Shown here piece after piece: positions 52,519 through 61,187 of a DNA stretch of 64,000 nucleotides (position 1 is its first letter; the number at the start of each line of letters is the position of its first letter). Source of the DNA: Kamptonema formosum PCC 10802 (GTDB taxonomy: Bacteria > Cyanobacteriota > Cyanobacteriia > Cyanobacteriales > Oscillatoriaceae). The position numbers were made by a program, and so were the translations under genes. The notes beneath the pieces are model-generated. The model saw only the letters and a list, made by a program, of their open reading frames with translations. It was not told the DNA's origin and searched no databases. Location of the stretch: positions 685,379 through 749,378 of the forward strand of contig NZ_KB235948.1 of the NCBI RefSeq assembly GCF_000332335.1. Direction: 5' to 3'.

Positions 52519-53205
52519 TTATTCGTTGAAACGTTTGGACATCTTTTTGTAGTGCCGCAGGTATAGGGGGTTGGGCAGGATGTAGAAAGCGGCTACCGCA
52601 AAGAAGACTAATTTGGCCAGATTGAGGTTTAAGAAAGAAAGAGCAATCGCCGCAAAATAGCAGGCGGGCGCTATCCGGTTGAAGGTGTGTACGAAGGCAA
52701 TGAATTCTTGCTCTGTCCCCTCACTGACCAGATTGTGAGTGGTCGCGTACCACCAAATCAAGTCCAAGACTGTGCCGGTTGCAATCAGCACGCCGGCATA
52801 CGCCAGCACCGAGATTTGCTGGTCAGGGTACTCGCCCAGCAGTGCTGTGGGAAAGGGGATCGATGCCACGCACATCAGGAACAGGGTATTCAGCCAGAGC
52901 AGTGTGTGGTTGTGGCGGGTGATGTACATGTATATGTTGTGATGAGCCACCCAGTAAATGCCCAGCACGAAAAAGCTCATGATATGGCTGATGAATTTCG
53001 GCAGTAAATCCGCCAGCTCATGGGCCAGTTCCGCTCCAACATCCGGCCCCCCTGCAATGTGGGGCACCTTCAGTTCCAGGACTAGCAGAGTGATGGTGAT
53101 CGCAAAAACACCGTCACTAAAAAAAGTCAGCCTCTCATTGCCGTGGGCAGCCACGACCGGCTTTGCAGTTGAAGGTGGATTTTCTCCTCCCTTATTCTCA
53201 GGCAT
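52519..53205 (-). CDS. TMEM175-family potassium channel-like protein
   Basis: 228 residues from ATG 53205 with GGAGGAG upstream; an open extension to 53256 is unlikely. Six hydrophobic helices. The diagnostic first helix 'ERLTFFSDGVFAITITLLVLELKVP' holds the FSDG motif that replaces the usual K+ selectivity filter in bacterial TMEM175. 'ISHIMSFFVLGIYWVAHHN' is helix 3. Bacterial members are K+-leak channels forming tetramers. An association with the carbon/epimerase genes is not established. Confidence 0.88.
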   Translation of the reverse strand: MPENKGGENPPSTAKPVVAAHGNERLTFFSDGVFAITITLLVLELKVPHIAGGPDVGAELAHELADLLPKFISHIMSFFVLGIYWVAHHNIYMYITRHNHTLLWLNTLFLMCVASIPFPTALLGEYPDQQISVLAYAGVLIATGTVLDLIWWYATTHNLVSEGTEQEFIAFVHTFNRIAPACYFAAIALSFLNLNLAKLVFFAVAAFYILPNPLYLRHYKKMSKRFNE

Positions 53206-53313
53206 CACTTCAGCTCCTCCCGCACACACTTCCCTGACGGCAAATCGAGTTCTCACCTAGCATACTCTGGTGCCAGCCTTATTTGCCCGCATCGCTACAA
53301 TTCTTTACAAACC

Positions 53314-53754
53314 CTATTCCTCGACAGGCGGTGGGCTATCTTCATCGGCGAATCCCTGGCTGATTTCCACAATATTGCCGTCCGGATCGGCAAGCCAAAC
53401 TGTGCGCCACCCCGGAATGTAATCGTCAAAATTAAAAGGGCCGAGCGTAATTTTAGCGTCCTCGCCCATTTCCGCCAGCTTGGCATCTACGCTGTCAACT
53501 TTAAACCCGATTTGACGGACCGAGGGAAAATTGTAGCCATCGTTGGTGGCGGGCGGTATGGGAGATTCCTCTTTGGCCTTGAACAGTTCCAGGTAGAAGG
53601 CGCAGTCCATCATCTTGAGAAAGACAATCTGCTCCCCGTCTGGAAGTTTCGCCACCCGGGCCCTCTTGAAGCCAAAATACTTGCTGTAGAACTTTTCCGT
53701 AACAATCGGATCTTTACAGGTCAAGGCCAATTGAGAAAAGATTTGCAAACCCAT
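53314..53754 (-). CDS. Glyoxalase/VOC-superfamily protein
   Basis: 146-residue two-beta-alpha-beta-beta-beta repeat protein: 'FSQLALTCKDPIVTEKFYSKYFGFKRARVAKLPDGEQIVFLKM' (first module) and 'VRQIGFKVDSVDAKLAEMG', 'RTVWLADPDGNIVEISQGF' (second, with 'DPDGNIVEI' typical). Metal-ligand placement is incomplete in the first module, so glyoxalase activity is uncertain. It lies 33 bases downstream of the DJ-1-like gene, likely co-transcribed. Confidence 0.82.
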   Translation of the reverse strand: MGLQIFSQLALTCKDPIVTEKFYSKYFGFKRARVAKLPDGEQIVFLKMMDCAFYLELFKAKEESPIPPATNDGYNFPSVRQIGFKVDSVDAKLAEMGEDAKITLGPFNFDDYIPGWRTVWLADPDGNIVEISQGFADEDSPPPVEE

Positions 53755-53787
53755 CGCTCTCTCCTGAGTGTCTCCTGATAATCTGGA

Positions 53788-54357
53788 CTATCTCTCTGCC
53801 AGCAATTCCACAATTTTTCGCGCAAACAGGTGGCAGTGGCCACCAGAACGCCCTGTCACTAAATCCTCATCCACCACTACGTCTTCGTTGGTATAGATGG
53901 CCCCCATGTTCTTGACATCGCCCAGCAAATTGTTGTGGGCGACAACTGGCCTCCCTCTCACCAGTTCCGGTGCCGGCGCGACCAGCCACATGCCGTGGCA
54001 GATAATCCCCTTGAGGATGCTTTTTTCCTCAAAAGCTCGCTTGAGAAACTCGGTTGCCGGTGGGAGTTTTTCGATGTCCTCAGTGTAGCGCAGCCGGTCA
54101 GACACCATGCCGGACGGCACGATGACAGCGGCGAAAGTCTTGAGGGTTTCGTCGTCTATATCCTCGAAGCTTTCGCGACACTCAAAGTTGGCCCGATACT
54201 CGTGGCCTTGAAAGGTTAGGGACGGCTGCCCCCACAAGCGGGTTATGAAATGAACTTCCGCTCCCTCTTCCTTAAAGCGACGCTCGTAGTAAAATATCTC
54301 GGGCTCGTAAAAGTCGCTTTCTATGAAAATAGCAATTTTTTTTCCTTGCAGTTTCAT
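53788..54357 (-). CDS. DJ-1/PfpI-family protein (Slr1854-like)
   Basis: 189 residues. 'KKIAIFIESDFYEPEIFYYERRFKEEGAEV' carries the family Glu; nucleophile Cys is in 'LKGIICHGMWLVAPAPELVRG'. Ends 'DLVTGRSGGHCHLFARKIVELL'. Family members are intracellular proteases, glyoxalases or chaperone-deglycases; the reaction here is unknown. Synechocystis slr1854 is such a protein close to icfG (recalled). Confidence 0.87.
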   Translation of the reverse strand: MKLQGKKIAIFIESDFYEPEIFYYERRFKEEGAEVHFITRLWGQPSLTFQGHEYRANFECRESFEDIDDETLKTFAAVIVPSGMVSDRLRYTEDIEKLPPATEFLKRAFEEKSILKGIICHGMWLVAPAPELVRGRPVVAHNNLLGDVKNMGAIYTNEDVVVDEDLVTGRSGGHCHLFARKIVELLAER

Positions 54358-54419
54358 GCTTATTTCTCACCTTTACTCGAAACTCCTATCCGCTGCCGGC
54401 CCGCTGAGGGGCGCTCCAC

Positions 54420-55403
54420 CTAAGGCAGTATTTTAGCGACAATCTTTCCCCGCACGTGCCGCTGAGAGAGCCGCACCAGGGCCTCGGGAATTTCTTCTAA
54501 ACTGATGGACTCGGTTAGCAAGGTGTTAATTTTCTTTTCGCTGACCAGCGCTCCAAATTCCCTGCCAATTCGAGCCAAATCCTCCCGGGCTTTTTCATCT
54601 CCCAAAATATACGCCCCACCCAGAGCCACATCATGCACGGAAAGCCCTTTGCTGAAGGATTGCAGCCGGCTGAAATCCGGCAGTCCCACCACACAGGCGA
54701 GCCCGCCTCCAAATGCCAGCATGTCTAAACCGGCAGTCGCGCTTTCGGAACTGACATTATCTACAATAGCATCAACTCCTCGCCCGTTTGTGATTGACAT
54801 CACTCTGGCAGTGACATCTTCTGTATTGTAGTCTATTACTTCTGTAGCGCCCAGCTGCAGGACAAATTCAAAGTTGCGCTTTGAACAAGTAGAAATCACT
54901 TTCAGTCCCTCCCGTGCTGCCAGCTGCACAGCAAACCCCCCCACACCGCCGGCACCCGCCTGGATCAGGATCGTTTGTTCGGGCCCGATGTGCAATTTGC
55001 GGTAGAGTGCCTGATAGGCGGTAAAGCCGGCGCAAGGCAAGGCAGCTGCTTCCTCAAACGACAGATTTTTCGGCACCGGCGCGATAGTTGTGGCCGTGGT
55101 TACGTGCCACTCGGCAAATCCGCCCGGTTTGGATAAATCTGCGTGATAGTACACCGCATCCCCGACCTTCCAGCCGGTGACATCTGGCCCGATCGCATCT
55201 ATGGTTCCCGCCACATCCAGCCCGATAATACAGGGATACTTCCTGCCTGGAAATCCCCACGCCGCAAATTTATAATCCGCTGGATTCAGTCCCGCTGCGC
55301 GCACTTTAACCCGCACTTCACCAGACCCCGGTTGGGGCTCCGGCATCTCGGCAATATAAAGGGTTTCTGGACTGCCAGGCCGGTCGAGTACGACTGCTTT
55401 CAT
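54420..55403 (-). CDS. MDR-family NAD(P)H oxidoreductase (quinone-reductase type)
   Basis: 327-residue medium-chain dehydrogenase/reductase lacking zinc-binding cysteines in the usual places. 'VRVKVRAAGLNPADYKFAAWGFPGRKYPCIIGLDVAGTI' is the catalytic domain; the cofactor fold is 'TILIQAGAGGVGGFAVQLAAREG' with 'ATEVIDYNTEDV'. The 'AGLNPADYK' motif and length fit the zeta-crystallin/quinone oxidoreductase branch. ATG 55403; same strand as the following DJ-1 gene, 62 bases away. Confidence 0.9.
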   Translation of the reverse strand: MKAVVLDRPGSPETLYIAEMPEPQPGSGEVRVKVRAAGLNPADYKFAAWGFPGRKYPCIIGLDVAGTIDAIGPDVTGWKVGDAVYYHADLSKPGGFAEWHVTTATTIAPVPKNLSFEEAAALPCAGFTAYQALYRKLHIGPEQTILIQAGAGGVGGFAVQLAAREGLKVISTCSKRNFEFVLQLGATEVIDYNTEDVTARVMSITNGRGVDAIVDNVSSESATAGLDMLAFGGGLACVVGLPDFSRLQSFSKGLSVHDVALGGAYILGDEKAREDLARIGREFGALVSEKKINTLLTESISLEEIPEALVRLSQRHVRGKIVAKILP

Positions 55404-55765
55404 TGTCTCAGTTTCAGGTAGTTTTCCCTGGAAATTTCAGGCGACAGTACCTGACGGCACCATGCCCCGTTGTGGCAACACGCTTCCTGGGGGATTAAAG
55501 AATCAGGCAATCCCCATCCCCCCGCAGCTTAACATCCCCTTCACCCTGCCCTCATAATAATTGCCAGACTGCCGGTGAGCCTTTCTAGCAGAAATCCACA
55601 GGACAGTCGAACCGCACTCATTCTCTAAATGTTAATCTCTGAAAACCATTCTTCATAATTTTTAAGGAATCTCTCACAAGGCTTCACTCTAGAGTAGCAG
55701 TGTTTTAACCGGCTCTACCCAATCTTCCACTTTTTTTAATATTTTGGTTAGTTAAGTAATTTTAC
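55404..55765. other. Intergenic, no gene recognised
   Basis: 362 bases. 55610-55765 is AT-rich and may hold the 3' remains of the ABM gene that ends at 55766, or the leader of the oxidoreductase gene. No promoter hexamers stand out. Confidence 0.45.
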
Positions 55766-56005
55766 TCAGCTTGAGCGGCTGGGGCCGGCAGACAAGTTGC
55801 GCCCGGGCAGTAATTTAACTAACCGCTCCTTGACCTGTCTGGGAAGAGGCTTGCCAGGAGGGGTAAGCCCGACTTCCATCCCCGTCAGCATCTGAACATT
55901 AGCTCCACCTTGGACAAGCTGATTTGTCTTATCCAGCCCTTCTTGGCAAACGTCTGACTCAATCCACTTTTTCAAATTAGAATAGCGGTCAAACTTGAAA
56001 ATCAT
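55766..56005 (-). pseudogene. Antibiotic-biosynthesis-monooxygenase-like fragment
   Basis: 79 codons: 'MIFKFDRYSNLKKWIESDVCQEGLDKTNQLVQGG' and 'VQMLTGMEVGLTPPGKPLPRQVKERLVK'. This is the C-terminal half of membrane-tethered ABM proteins ('...GLEFWFTPPG', normally followed by membrane helices). Both the first ABM strands and the membrane segment are missing; the 3' end is replaced by unrelated codons ('LLPGRNLSAGPSRSS'). Confidence 0.6.
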
Positions 56006-56085
56006 AACGTATTCCGGCTGGACATTTTTTTTGCGGTCGGATTGGGCTGACGCCTAGATGCCCCTGGAACTGTCAGCGGCGGGTC

Positions 56086-56155
56086 AGAAACCGGGTTTCT
56101 ACTCTGGGAAAGCTGAGTTTTCCGGCGGTCCGGCCCGAAGAAACCCGGTTTCTTC
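56086..56155. repeat. AAACCGGGTTTCT palindrome with 40-base loop
   Basis: Arms at 56086-56101 and 56139-56154 flank 'actctgggaaagctgagttttccggcggtccggcccg'. It separates the ABM fragment from the next ABM gene. Confidence 0.8.
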
Positions 56156-56156
56156 T

Positions 56157-56456
56157 CTAAGCTATCAGCGTATAGAAGCGAATATCTGGCGCAGCGGCTG
56201 TTATGCCATTCAGTTGAGCGCCAGCCTCCTGGAGATGGGGCGAATTCAAATGGGCGTCCAGCAACTCCCGACTCTCCCACGCCTCCACCACTGTAAAATC
56301 CGTTGCGTCATTCTGATTCTGCAAAACTTCGTAACTGATGCAGCCGGCCTCTTTGCGCGTTGGCTCCACTAGTCCAGTGACAATCGCTTTCACTTCTTCC
56401 AGTTTCTCTGGAAGCGCCACAACACGAGCCACCACCCGAACCTCTGTGTCAGACAT
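56157..56456 (-). CDS. ABM-domain quinol monooxygenase-like protein
   Basis: 99 residues from ATG 56456 (MSDTEVRVVARV), preceded by GAGGGAG. A single antibiotic-biosynthesis-monooxygenase domain of the YgiN type: 'VVALPEKLEEVKAIVTGLVEPTRKEAGCISYEVLQNQND', 'FTVVEAWESRELLDAHLNSPH'. YgiN homologues oxidise quinols; others are cofactor-free monooxygenases of polyketides. Forms dimers. 16 extra codons upstream are unlikely. Confidence 0.85.
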   Translation of the reverse strand: MSDTEVRVVARVVALPEKLEEVKAIVTGLVEPTRKEAGCISYEVLQNQNDATDFTVVEAWESRELLDAHLNSPHLQEAGAQLNGITAAAPDIRFYTLIA

Positions 56457-56534
56457 GGTAATTAACTCCCTCACATTCAGCCTTACAGGAATCGAGATAA
56501 TTGGCAATTTAAGTTCGCGGCCAATTCCTCGATA

Positions 56535-56569
56535 AAGAAACCGGGTTGGGCGAAAGAAACCCGGTTTCT
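56535..56569. repeat. AAACCGGGTT...AACCCGGTTTC palindrome
   Basis: Imperfect copy ('agaaaccgggttgggcgaaagaaacccggtttct') in the space between the NTF2-like and ABM genes. Confidence 0.8.
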
Positions 56570-56589
56570 GAGATTTCCAGACCGGCGCT

Positions 56590-56979
56590 CTAAGCTACGC
56601 TTCCATCCGGATACTGAGTCATGCCGGCAAAGTGAATCGCAATCTTGCCATCGCGCAAAACCCAGCTATCTGCAAACCGCATGGAGGCTTCCCCATCCGC
56701 AGTCTGCAATTTGATAGCTTCCACAATCATCAGCGTCGTTGGGTTTTCCGTTTCCGCCCAGAAAGCAATATCAACCTCCAGCCCCTCAATCCCCAAAATC
56801 CCTTTAAAGTGTTCTTTTAGCTCTTCCTGACCCCGGAAATATTTGGGCGTCTTTTCAAAACTGCTGATCAGAACAGCGTCATCCGTGTATTGAGCCAAGA
56901 GAGCGTCAATATCCTTTTTGAGGATTAACTCGATATGCTCTTTGTACATTCTTCCCAGGGCAGTATCAGGTGCGTGTCC
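56590..56979 (-). CDS. SnoaL-like NTF2-fold protein
   Basis: 129 residues from ATG 56979 (MGHAPDTALGRMY), with GAGGAATT 6 bases upstream. 'MYKEHIELILKKDIDALLAQYTDDAVLISSFEKTPKYFRGQEELKEHFKGIL' and 'EAIKLQTADGEASMRFADSWVLRDGKIAIHFAGM' are typical of the SnoaL/DUF4440 group. Probably a small-ligand isomerase, hydratase or binding subunit. Lies between the GMC oxidoreductase and the ABM protein on the same strand. Confidence 0.85.
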   Translation of the reverse strand, partial: GHAPDTALGRMYKEHIELILKKDIDALLAQYTDDAVLISSFEKTPKYFRGQEELKEHFKGILGIEGLEVDIAFWAETENPTTLMIVEAIKLQTADGEASMRFADSWVLRDGKIAIHFAGMTQYPDGSVA

Positions 56980-57202
56980 CATTTTTAATTCCTCGAATTG
57001 GCAATGATTCAATTATATACCGGCAGGCAGGCAAACAAGATTAAACGCAGAGCTTTTTCCCCTCACCCAACCCCTCCCCTCCCCCCAGAAAACGCCGAAG
57101 CGCGTTCCTCTTGTGGCAGAGGCGCGATTTATCGCGTCTCAGACTTTTTTGCAAATAAATCGCGTCTCTCCGGGGCAAGGTTCAGAGAAGCGTTCAGCAT
57201 CC

Positions 57203-58747
57203 TTAGCCCTTGGCGGCTAGAATCATATCCGCCGCCTTTTCGCCAATCATAACAGAAGGGGCGTTAGTGTTGCCGCTGGAAACGGTGGGCATAATCGAAG
57301 CGTCAGCTACTCGCAACCCTTCAACCCCATAAACTCGCAGCTGCGGGTCCACCACCGCCATCGCATCGCGACCCATCTTGCAGCTGCCGGCGGGGTGCCA
57401 AATAGTAGTAGCGTGACTGCGGATGTACTCTTCCACATTCCCACCGGCTCCCGGACAAATTTCACCATCATTAAACTCCGAGAACGCCTGAGTGTTCGCC
57501 ATTTCGCGGCAGATTTCTACCCCCCGGATGTAAGCTTTGACATCCGTTTCGACTCCCAAGTAATTTGGGTTGACAACCGGCTTGTCTTGTGGGTTAGATG
57601 AGCGAAGCTTGACGTAACCCCGGCTTTGCGCCTGCACCAATATGGGCACAAAAATCGAGTGAGGGCCTTCAAAAGGAAATTCGGCAACGTCTACGAAACC
57701 AGGAATGCCGGCACTGAAGTTAATTTGCAAATCCGGAGAAGCAGCTTGCATGCCACTGCGAGATCGCGCGAAAAGCCCGACTTCAGCAACTGTAGTGGGA
57801 AGCGGCAATTCTGTCTTAGATTTGTAAGCCACCATCAGGCGCATGTGGTCTTGCAAATTTTGCCCCACACCAGGCAAATCCACAACCACAGAAATCCCGT
57901 GCGACTGCAAGTGATCTGCCGGTCCAATGCCGGACAGCATCAGGATTTTCGGCGAAAGAAAAGCGCCGGCACTCAGAATCACTTCCCGCTCAGCCCTCAC
58001 CTGATGGGTTGCGCCATCCTGAATGTACTCAACGCCAACGGCGCGAGTTCCCTCAAACAGGACGCGGGTGACTTCCGCCTTAGTTTTAACCGTCAAATTC
58101 GGACGGTCTAGGACTGGCGTCAGAAACCCGTCAGCGGCGCTGCAGCGCTTGCCATCCTGCGTGAAATTATACTGCATAATTCCCGCTGCAGAGTGATCGG
58201 CAGCATTCAAATCCACATCGGGCCCGCTCTTGTAGCCCAGTTCAGCTGCAGCGTTCAAAAATCCATAAGCTGCCGGAGTGAGATCGGGGCATTTCATCCC
58301 CTTCATCCCACCGCCGGCACCGTGATATTCATCCGCGCCGCCTTCATAATCTTCAGATTTCTTGAAGTAGGGCAGCACGTCCTCATAACTCCACCCCTCG
58401 TTGCCGAGGAAGTTCCAGTGGTCGTAGTCGAGACGGTCGCCCCGCACATACATCATCGCGTGGACGGAACTGCCGCCACCGACAACTTTGCCCTGGATAA
58501 TGCCAATTTTGCGACCCTTCAGACCGGACTGTTCTTCGGTTTCCAGCTGCCAGTCCACATCGGTTCCCCAGGTGTTTATGAAGCCATTAAAATAGTTGCG
58601 GGTGTGGATGAGGGGACTGTCATCCGAGGGACCTGCTTCCAGCACCAGCACGCTGGTGTCGGCGCTGGCGCTCAGGCGATTGGTCACCACGCATCCTGCC
58701 GCACCGGCACCTATTATGATGTAATCAAACGTTTGCTCAAAGTTCAT
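57203..58747 (-). CDS. GMC-family FAD oxidoreductase (choline dehydrogenase-like)
   Basis: 514-residue flavoprotein. N-terminal FAD-binding 'YIIIGAGAAGCVVTNRLS' and 'VLVLEAGPSDDSP'; GMC signature 1 'GKVVGGGSSVHAMMYVRGDRLDYDHW'; signature 2 'GAFLSPKILMLSGIGPA'; C-terminal active-site region 'HATTIWHPAGSCKMG' and 'LRVADASIMPTVSSGNTNAPSVMIGEKAAD' with the conserved His-Asn pair. Oxidises a primary or secondary alcohol; substrate unknown. No signal peptide. Promoter not obvious; the upstream 245 bases are repeat-like. Confidence 0.93.
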   Translation of the reverse strand: MNFEQTFDYIIIGAGAAGCVVTNRLSASADTSVLVLEAGPSDDSPLIHTRNYFNGFINTWGTDVDWQLETEEQSGLKGRKIGIIQGKVVGGGSSVHAMMYVRGDRLDYDHWNFLGNEGWSYEDVLPYFKKSEDYEGGADEYHGAGGGMKGMKCPDLTPAAYGFLNAAAELGYKSGPDVDLNAADHSAAGIMQYNFTQDGKRCSAADGFLTPVLDRPNLTVKTKAEVTRVLFEGTRAVGVEYIQDGATHQVRAEREVILSAGAFLSPKILMLSGIGPADHLQSHGISVVVDLPGVGQNLQDHMRLMVAYKSKTELPLPTTVAEVGLFARSRSGMQAASPDLQINFSAGIPGFVDVAEFPFEGPHSIFVPILVQAQSRGYVKLRSSNPQDKPVVNPNYLGVETDVKAYIRGVEICREMANTQAFSEFNDGEICPGAGGNVEEYIRSHATTIWHPAGSCKMGRDAMAVVDPQLRVYGVEGLRVADASIMPTVSSGNTNAPSVMIGEKAADMILAAKG

Positions 58748-58992
58748 AAGACCATCCTTAAATTATAATTTCCAAACATCTGCTTAATCTCGAAGCGCTC
58801 GAAATCCGCGCTTCTGCTATCCCCTCTCCGCCTGGGGTGCGTTCCCATGATACCAAGTTTGGATAGATAGTATTTTTTTGGATACCAAAAGGCTTTCCAG
58901 CAGCCTTTTTCAATCCAAAATCCAAACTCCAAACTCCAAAATTGGTATCAGAGGGCTGCGGTGAAGTGCCCGACGAGAACGCACCTTAATCT

Positions 58993-60144
58993 TTAACTTT
59001 GCGGTGGGTGGTATTTGTACGGTAAGGGGCGGCGGTGATTGAGGATTTTATACTCCACATTGCCGAATAGCAAAGCGCGGGAGTAGAAGTTCGGCAGCGC
59101 CGGCGAGCCAAATTCCAGCATGGGATAGGGATACGGGCCAACTTCTGGCATCACCGAATTAATCGCCGGCATGCTGGCTTTATCCAGCTTTTGCATTTGT
59201 TCTTCGGTGAGCTGGAAGTCGCACGCTCCTATATCTTCTTTGGCTTGCTCTACAGTTCGAGCGGAGAAAATAGGGATGTTGACAACCGGCTTCTGCATCA
59301 GCCAGCGCAAGCAAACCTGAACGGGTGGCTTGCCGATTTCGCCGGCAATTTTAATCACCTCATCCATAATTGCCAAATTGCGCTTCGTCGCCTCGCTCCA
59401 GAAAACGTTTTTATTGGGGTCAACATGCTCCACGAGCCGGTGTGGCTGGTTCGGGTCGAGATCGCCCCGGTTATATTTGCCTGTGACCAAACCGCCGGCG
59501 AGCGCAGACCAAGACACCAAACCGATGTCGAGTTCCTTCGACATGGGCAGAAATTCTGGCTCGCAAGAGCGCTCCACAATGCTATACTCTAATTGCGTGC
59601 CGATAAAAGGCGTCCAGCCTTGGAAATCCGCCATTGTATTCGCACGCGCCAGCCACCACGCCGGAAAATTCGACGCCCCCACATAGAGAACTTTCCCTTG
59701 GCTGACCAGATCGTTTAGCGCCCGCAGAATCTCGTCGATTGGCGTCGTGTAATCCTCAATGTGAATCCACAGCAAATCGATGTAATCTGTTTTCAGCCGC
59801 TTCAGAGAGCCTTCCACGGAGCGGAACATGTTCTTTCGGTGATTTCCGCACCCGTTGGGGTCTTTGCCCTCCGACATCCCGTCAAAGAGCGAGTATTTTG
59901 TCGCGATTACCAAAGAGTCGCGGTTGGGATGGATGAACTCCCCCAGAAATTGTTCTGACTGACTTTCCTGGTAGCGGTTGGACGTGTCAAGAAAGTTCCC
60001 CCCCGCTTCCACAAACGTATTAAAGATTTTCTGGCTTTCCTCTTTCTCGGAACCTATGGAACCCCAGATGGTGCCGAAAGTTCCGCATCCCAAGCACAGC
60101 TCAGAAACCCGCAGCCCACTCCTACCTAATAGCTTGTACAGCAT
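58993..60144 (-). CDS. Aldo/keto reductase
   Basis: 383-residue NADP(H)-dependent (beta/alpha)8 reductase. Catalytic tetrad: Asp and Tyr in 'FLDTSNRYQESQSE', Lys in 'VIATKYSLFDG', His in 'YIDLLWIHIEDYTTP'. Coenzyme loop 'IPIFSARTVEQAKEDIGA'. The start 'MLYKLLGRSGLRVSELCLGCGTFG' is the YajO/AKR-like type. A C-terminal extension of about 50 residues ('YPMLEFGSPALPNFYSRALLFG') exceeds the usual length. It follows the NTF2-fold gene by 59 bases. Confidence 0.92.
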   Translation of the reverse strand: MLYKLLGRSGLRVSELCLGCGTFGTIWGSIGSEKEESQKIFNTFVEAGGNFLDTSNRYQESQSEQFLGEFIHPNRDSLVIATKYSLFDGMSEGKDPNGCGNHRKNMFRSVEGSLKRLKTDYIDLLWIHIEDYTTPIDEILRALNDLVSQGKVLYVGASNFPAWWLARANTMADFQGWTPFIGTQLEYSIVERSCEPEFLPMSKELDIGLVSWSALAGGLVTGKYNRGDLDPNQPHRLVEHVDPNKNVFWSEATKRNLAIMDEVIKIAGEIGKPPVQVCLRWLMQKPVVNIPIFSARTVEQAKEDIGACDFQLTEEQMQKLDKASMPAINSVMPEVGPYPYPMLEFGSPALPNFYSRALLFGNVEYKILNHRRPLPYKYHPPQS

Positions 60145-60203
60145 GAAGTTTGTTTCTCTTGAATGTGCTATCGCTCAAATTGCCCGCCTTGCATGCAAAA
60201 GCA

Positions 60204-60644
60204 TTAAAGTTTCGCGGAACCTTCGTAGTATTTGAGTTCGTCTACAATGTAGGTCAGCACAACCGGATTTCCTGTCTCGGGATCGGGCTGCACCTCCCAA
60301 GTTTGATAGGCGTCCAGAACAATCCGCTCGCTGAAGGGTGCCGGTGGCTTCCACACGGAAGCTTCCCACTTCACCACCACCTTCACCTCTGCCTTCCCGT
60401 CCTCTTTTGGGGTCACATTCACTTCCTTGACAGTGTGAACCTCATCAAAGAAGATATTGATCACCCGGTCGTACCAGCCTTTGAACCCATCTATGCCTTC
60501 CACTGTCGCCTCAGGGAAGACCATTTTTACCCCTTCTTTCGCCAGCATGGGCACAATCTCTTCCACCGGCGCGTGCACGTCCAGTTTCTTGTACCAAGCC
60601 ACTGCCATTTCCTGGATTGCCGCCGGGCTTAAAGATTCGCTCAT
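60204..60644 (-). CDS. NTF2-like protein
   Basis: 146 residues. 'SPAAIQEMAVAWYKKLDVHAPVEEIVPMLAKEGVKMVFPEATVEGIDGFKGWYDRVINIF' and 'VHTVKEVNVTPKEDGKAEVKVVVKWEAS', 'LDAYQTWEVQPDPETGNPVVLTYIVDEL' fit an NTF2-like cone. First gene of the long minus-strand run that leads toward icfG; an A/T-rich stretch 60660-60770 upstream may hold its promoter. Ligand unknown. Confidence 0.82.
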   Translation of the reverse strand: MSESLSPAAIQEMAVAWYKKLDVHAPVEEIVPMLAKEGVKMVFPEATVEGIDGFKGWYDRVINIFFDEVHTVKEVNVTPKEDGKAEVKVVVKWEASVWKPPAPFSERIVLDAYQTWEVQPDPETGNPVVLTYIVDELKYYEGSAKL

Positions 60645-61187
60645 AATTCCCTTCCTTTTGTTAACTCTACAGTCTTAACACACTCGGTTCTGCCGAGAGA
60701 CAAATTGACCTCTCCACTTTTAAGTTTTAACTCATCTTTTTCCCAAAAAAATGGAAGAAATTGTTAAGGATTTTCTGCAGCAATTTGCAATACAAACGGG
60801 TGGCTTTTCCCATGCCAAAATGCGGGCCTGGCGGGCGTCACAGGCCGCTATCTGGGATCTGTGCGGGGCGCGCCGCTCGTGGGCAGCCGCAGCGCTTGCC
60901 CACTGGCCGCTGGTAATTTCTTCCTAGACAGCAGCCCCCTACCGAAAAGTTCCACTATGCAATAACGATGCCCCCCAACTTAATATCATATCGATAAATC
61001 TGCCTTTTGGCAGGCGGCAGAAAAACTGGGCGTTGCACATTAACAGGATAAACCCTCTCTCGGCCCTCCCCCCTGGTGGGGGAGAGATCGGGGGGGTGAG
61101 GGGTGCGGCGATGCCAGAGCTATCGCAGGGGCGAGCCCCCCACAGAGACTGGCCGCGAGCCGGCCCTAGGGAGCCGGCTCTGGCGTC
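60645..61187. other. Intergenic, no gene recognised
   Basis: 543 bases. 60650-60780 is AT-rich leader DNA for the NTF2-like gene. 61060-61190 contains G-rich repeats ('ggggagagatcgggggggtgaggggtg') and 'agccggccctagggagccggct', a hairpin after the NHL gene stop. Confidence 0.5.
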
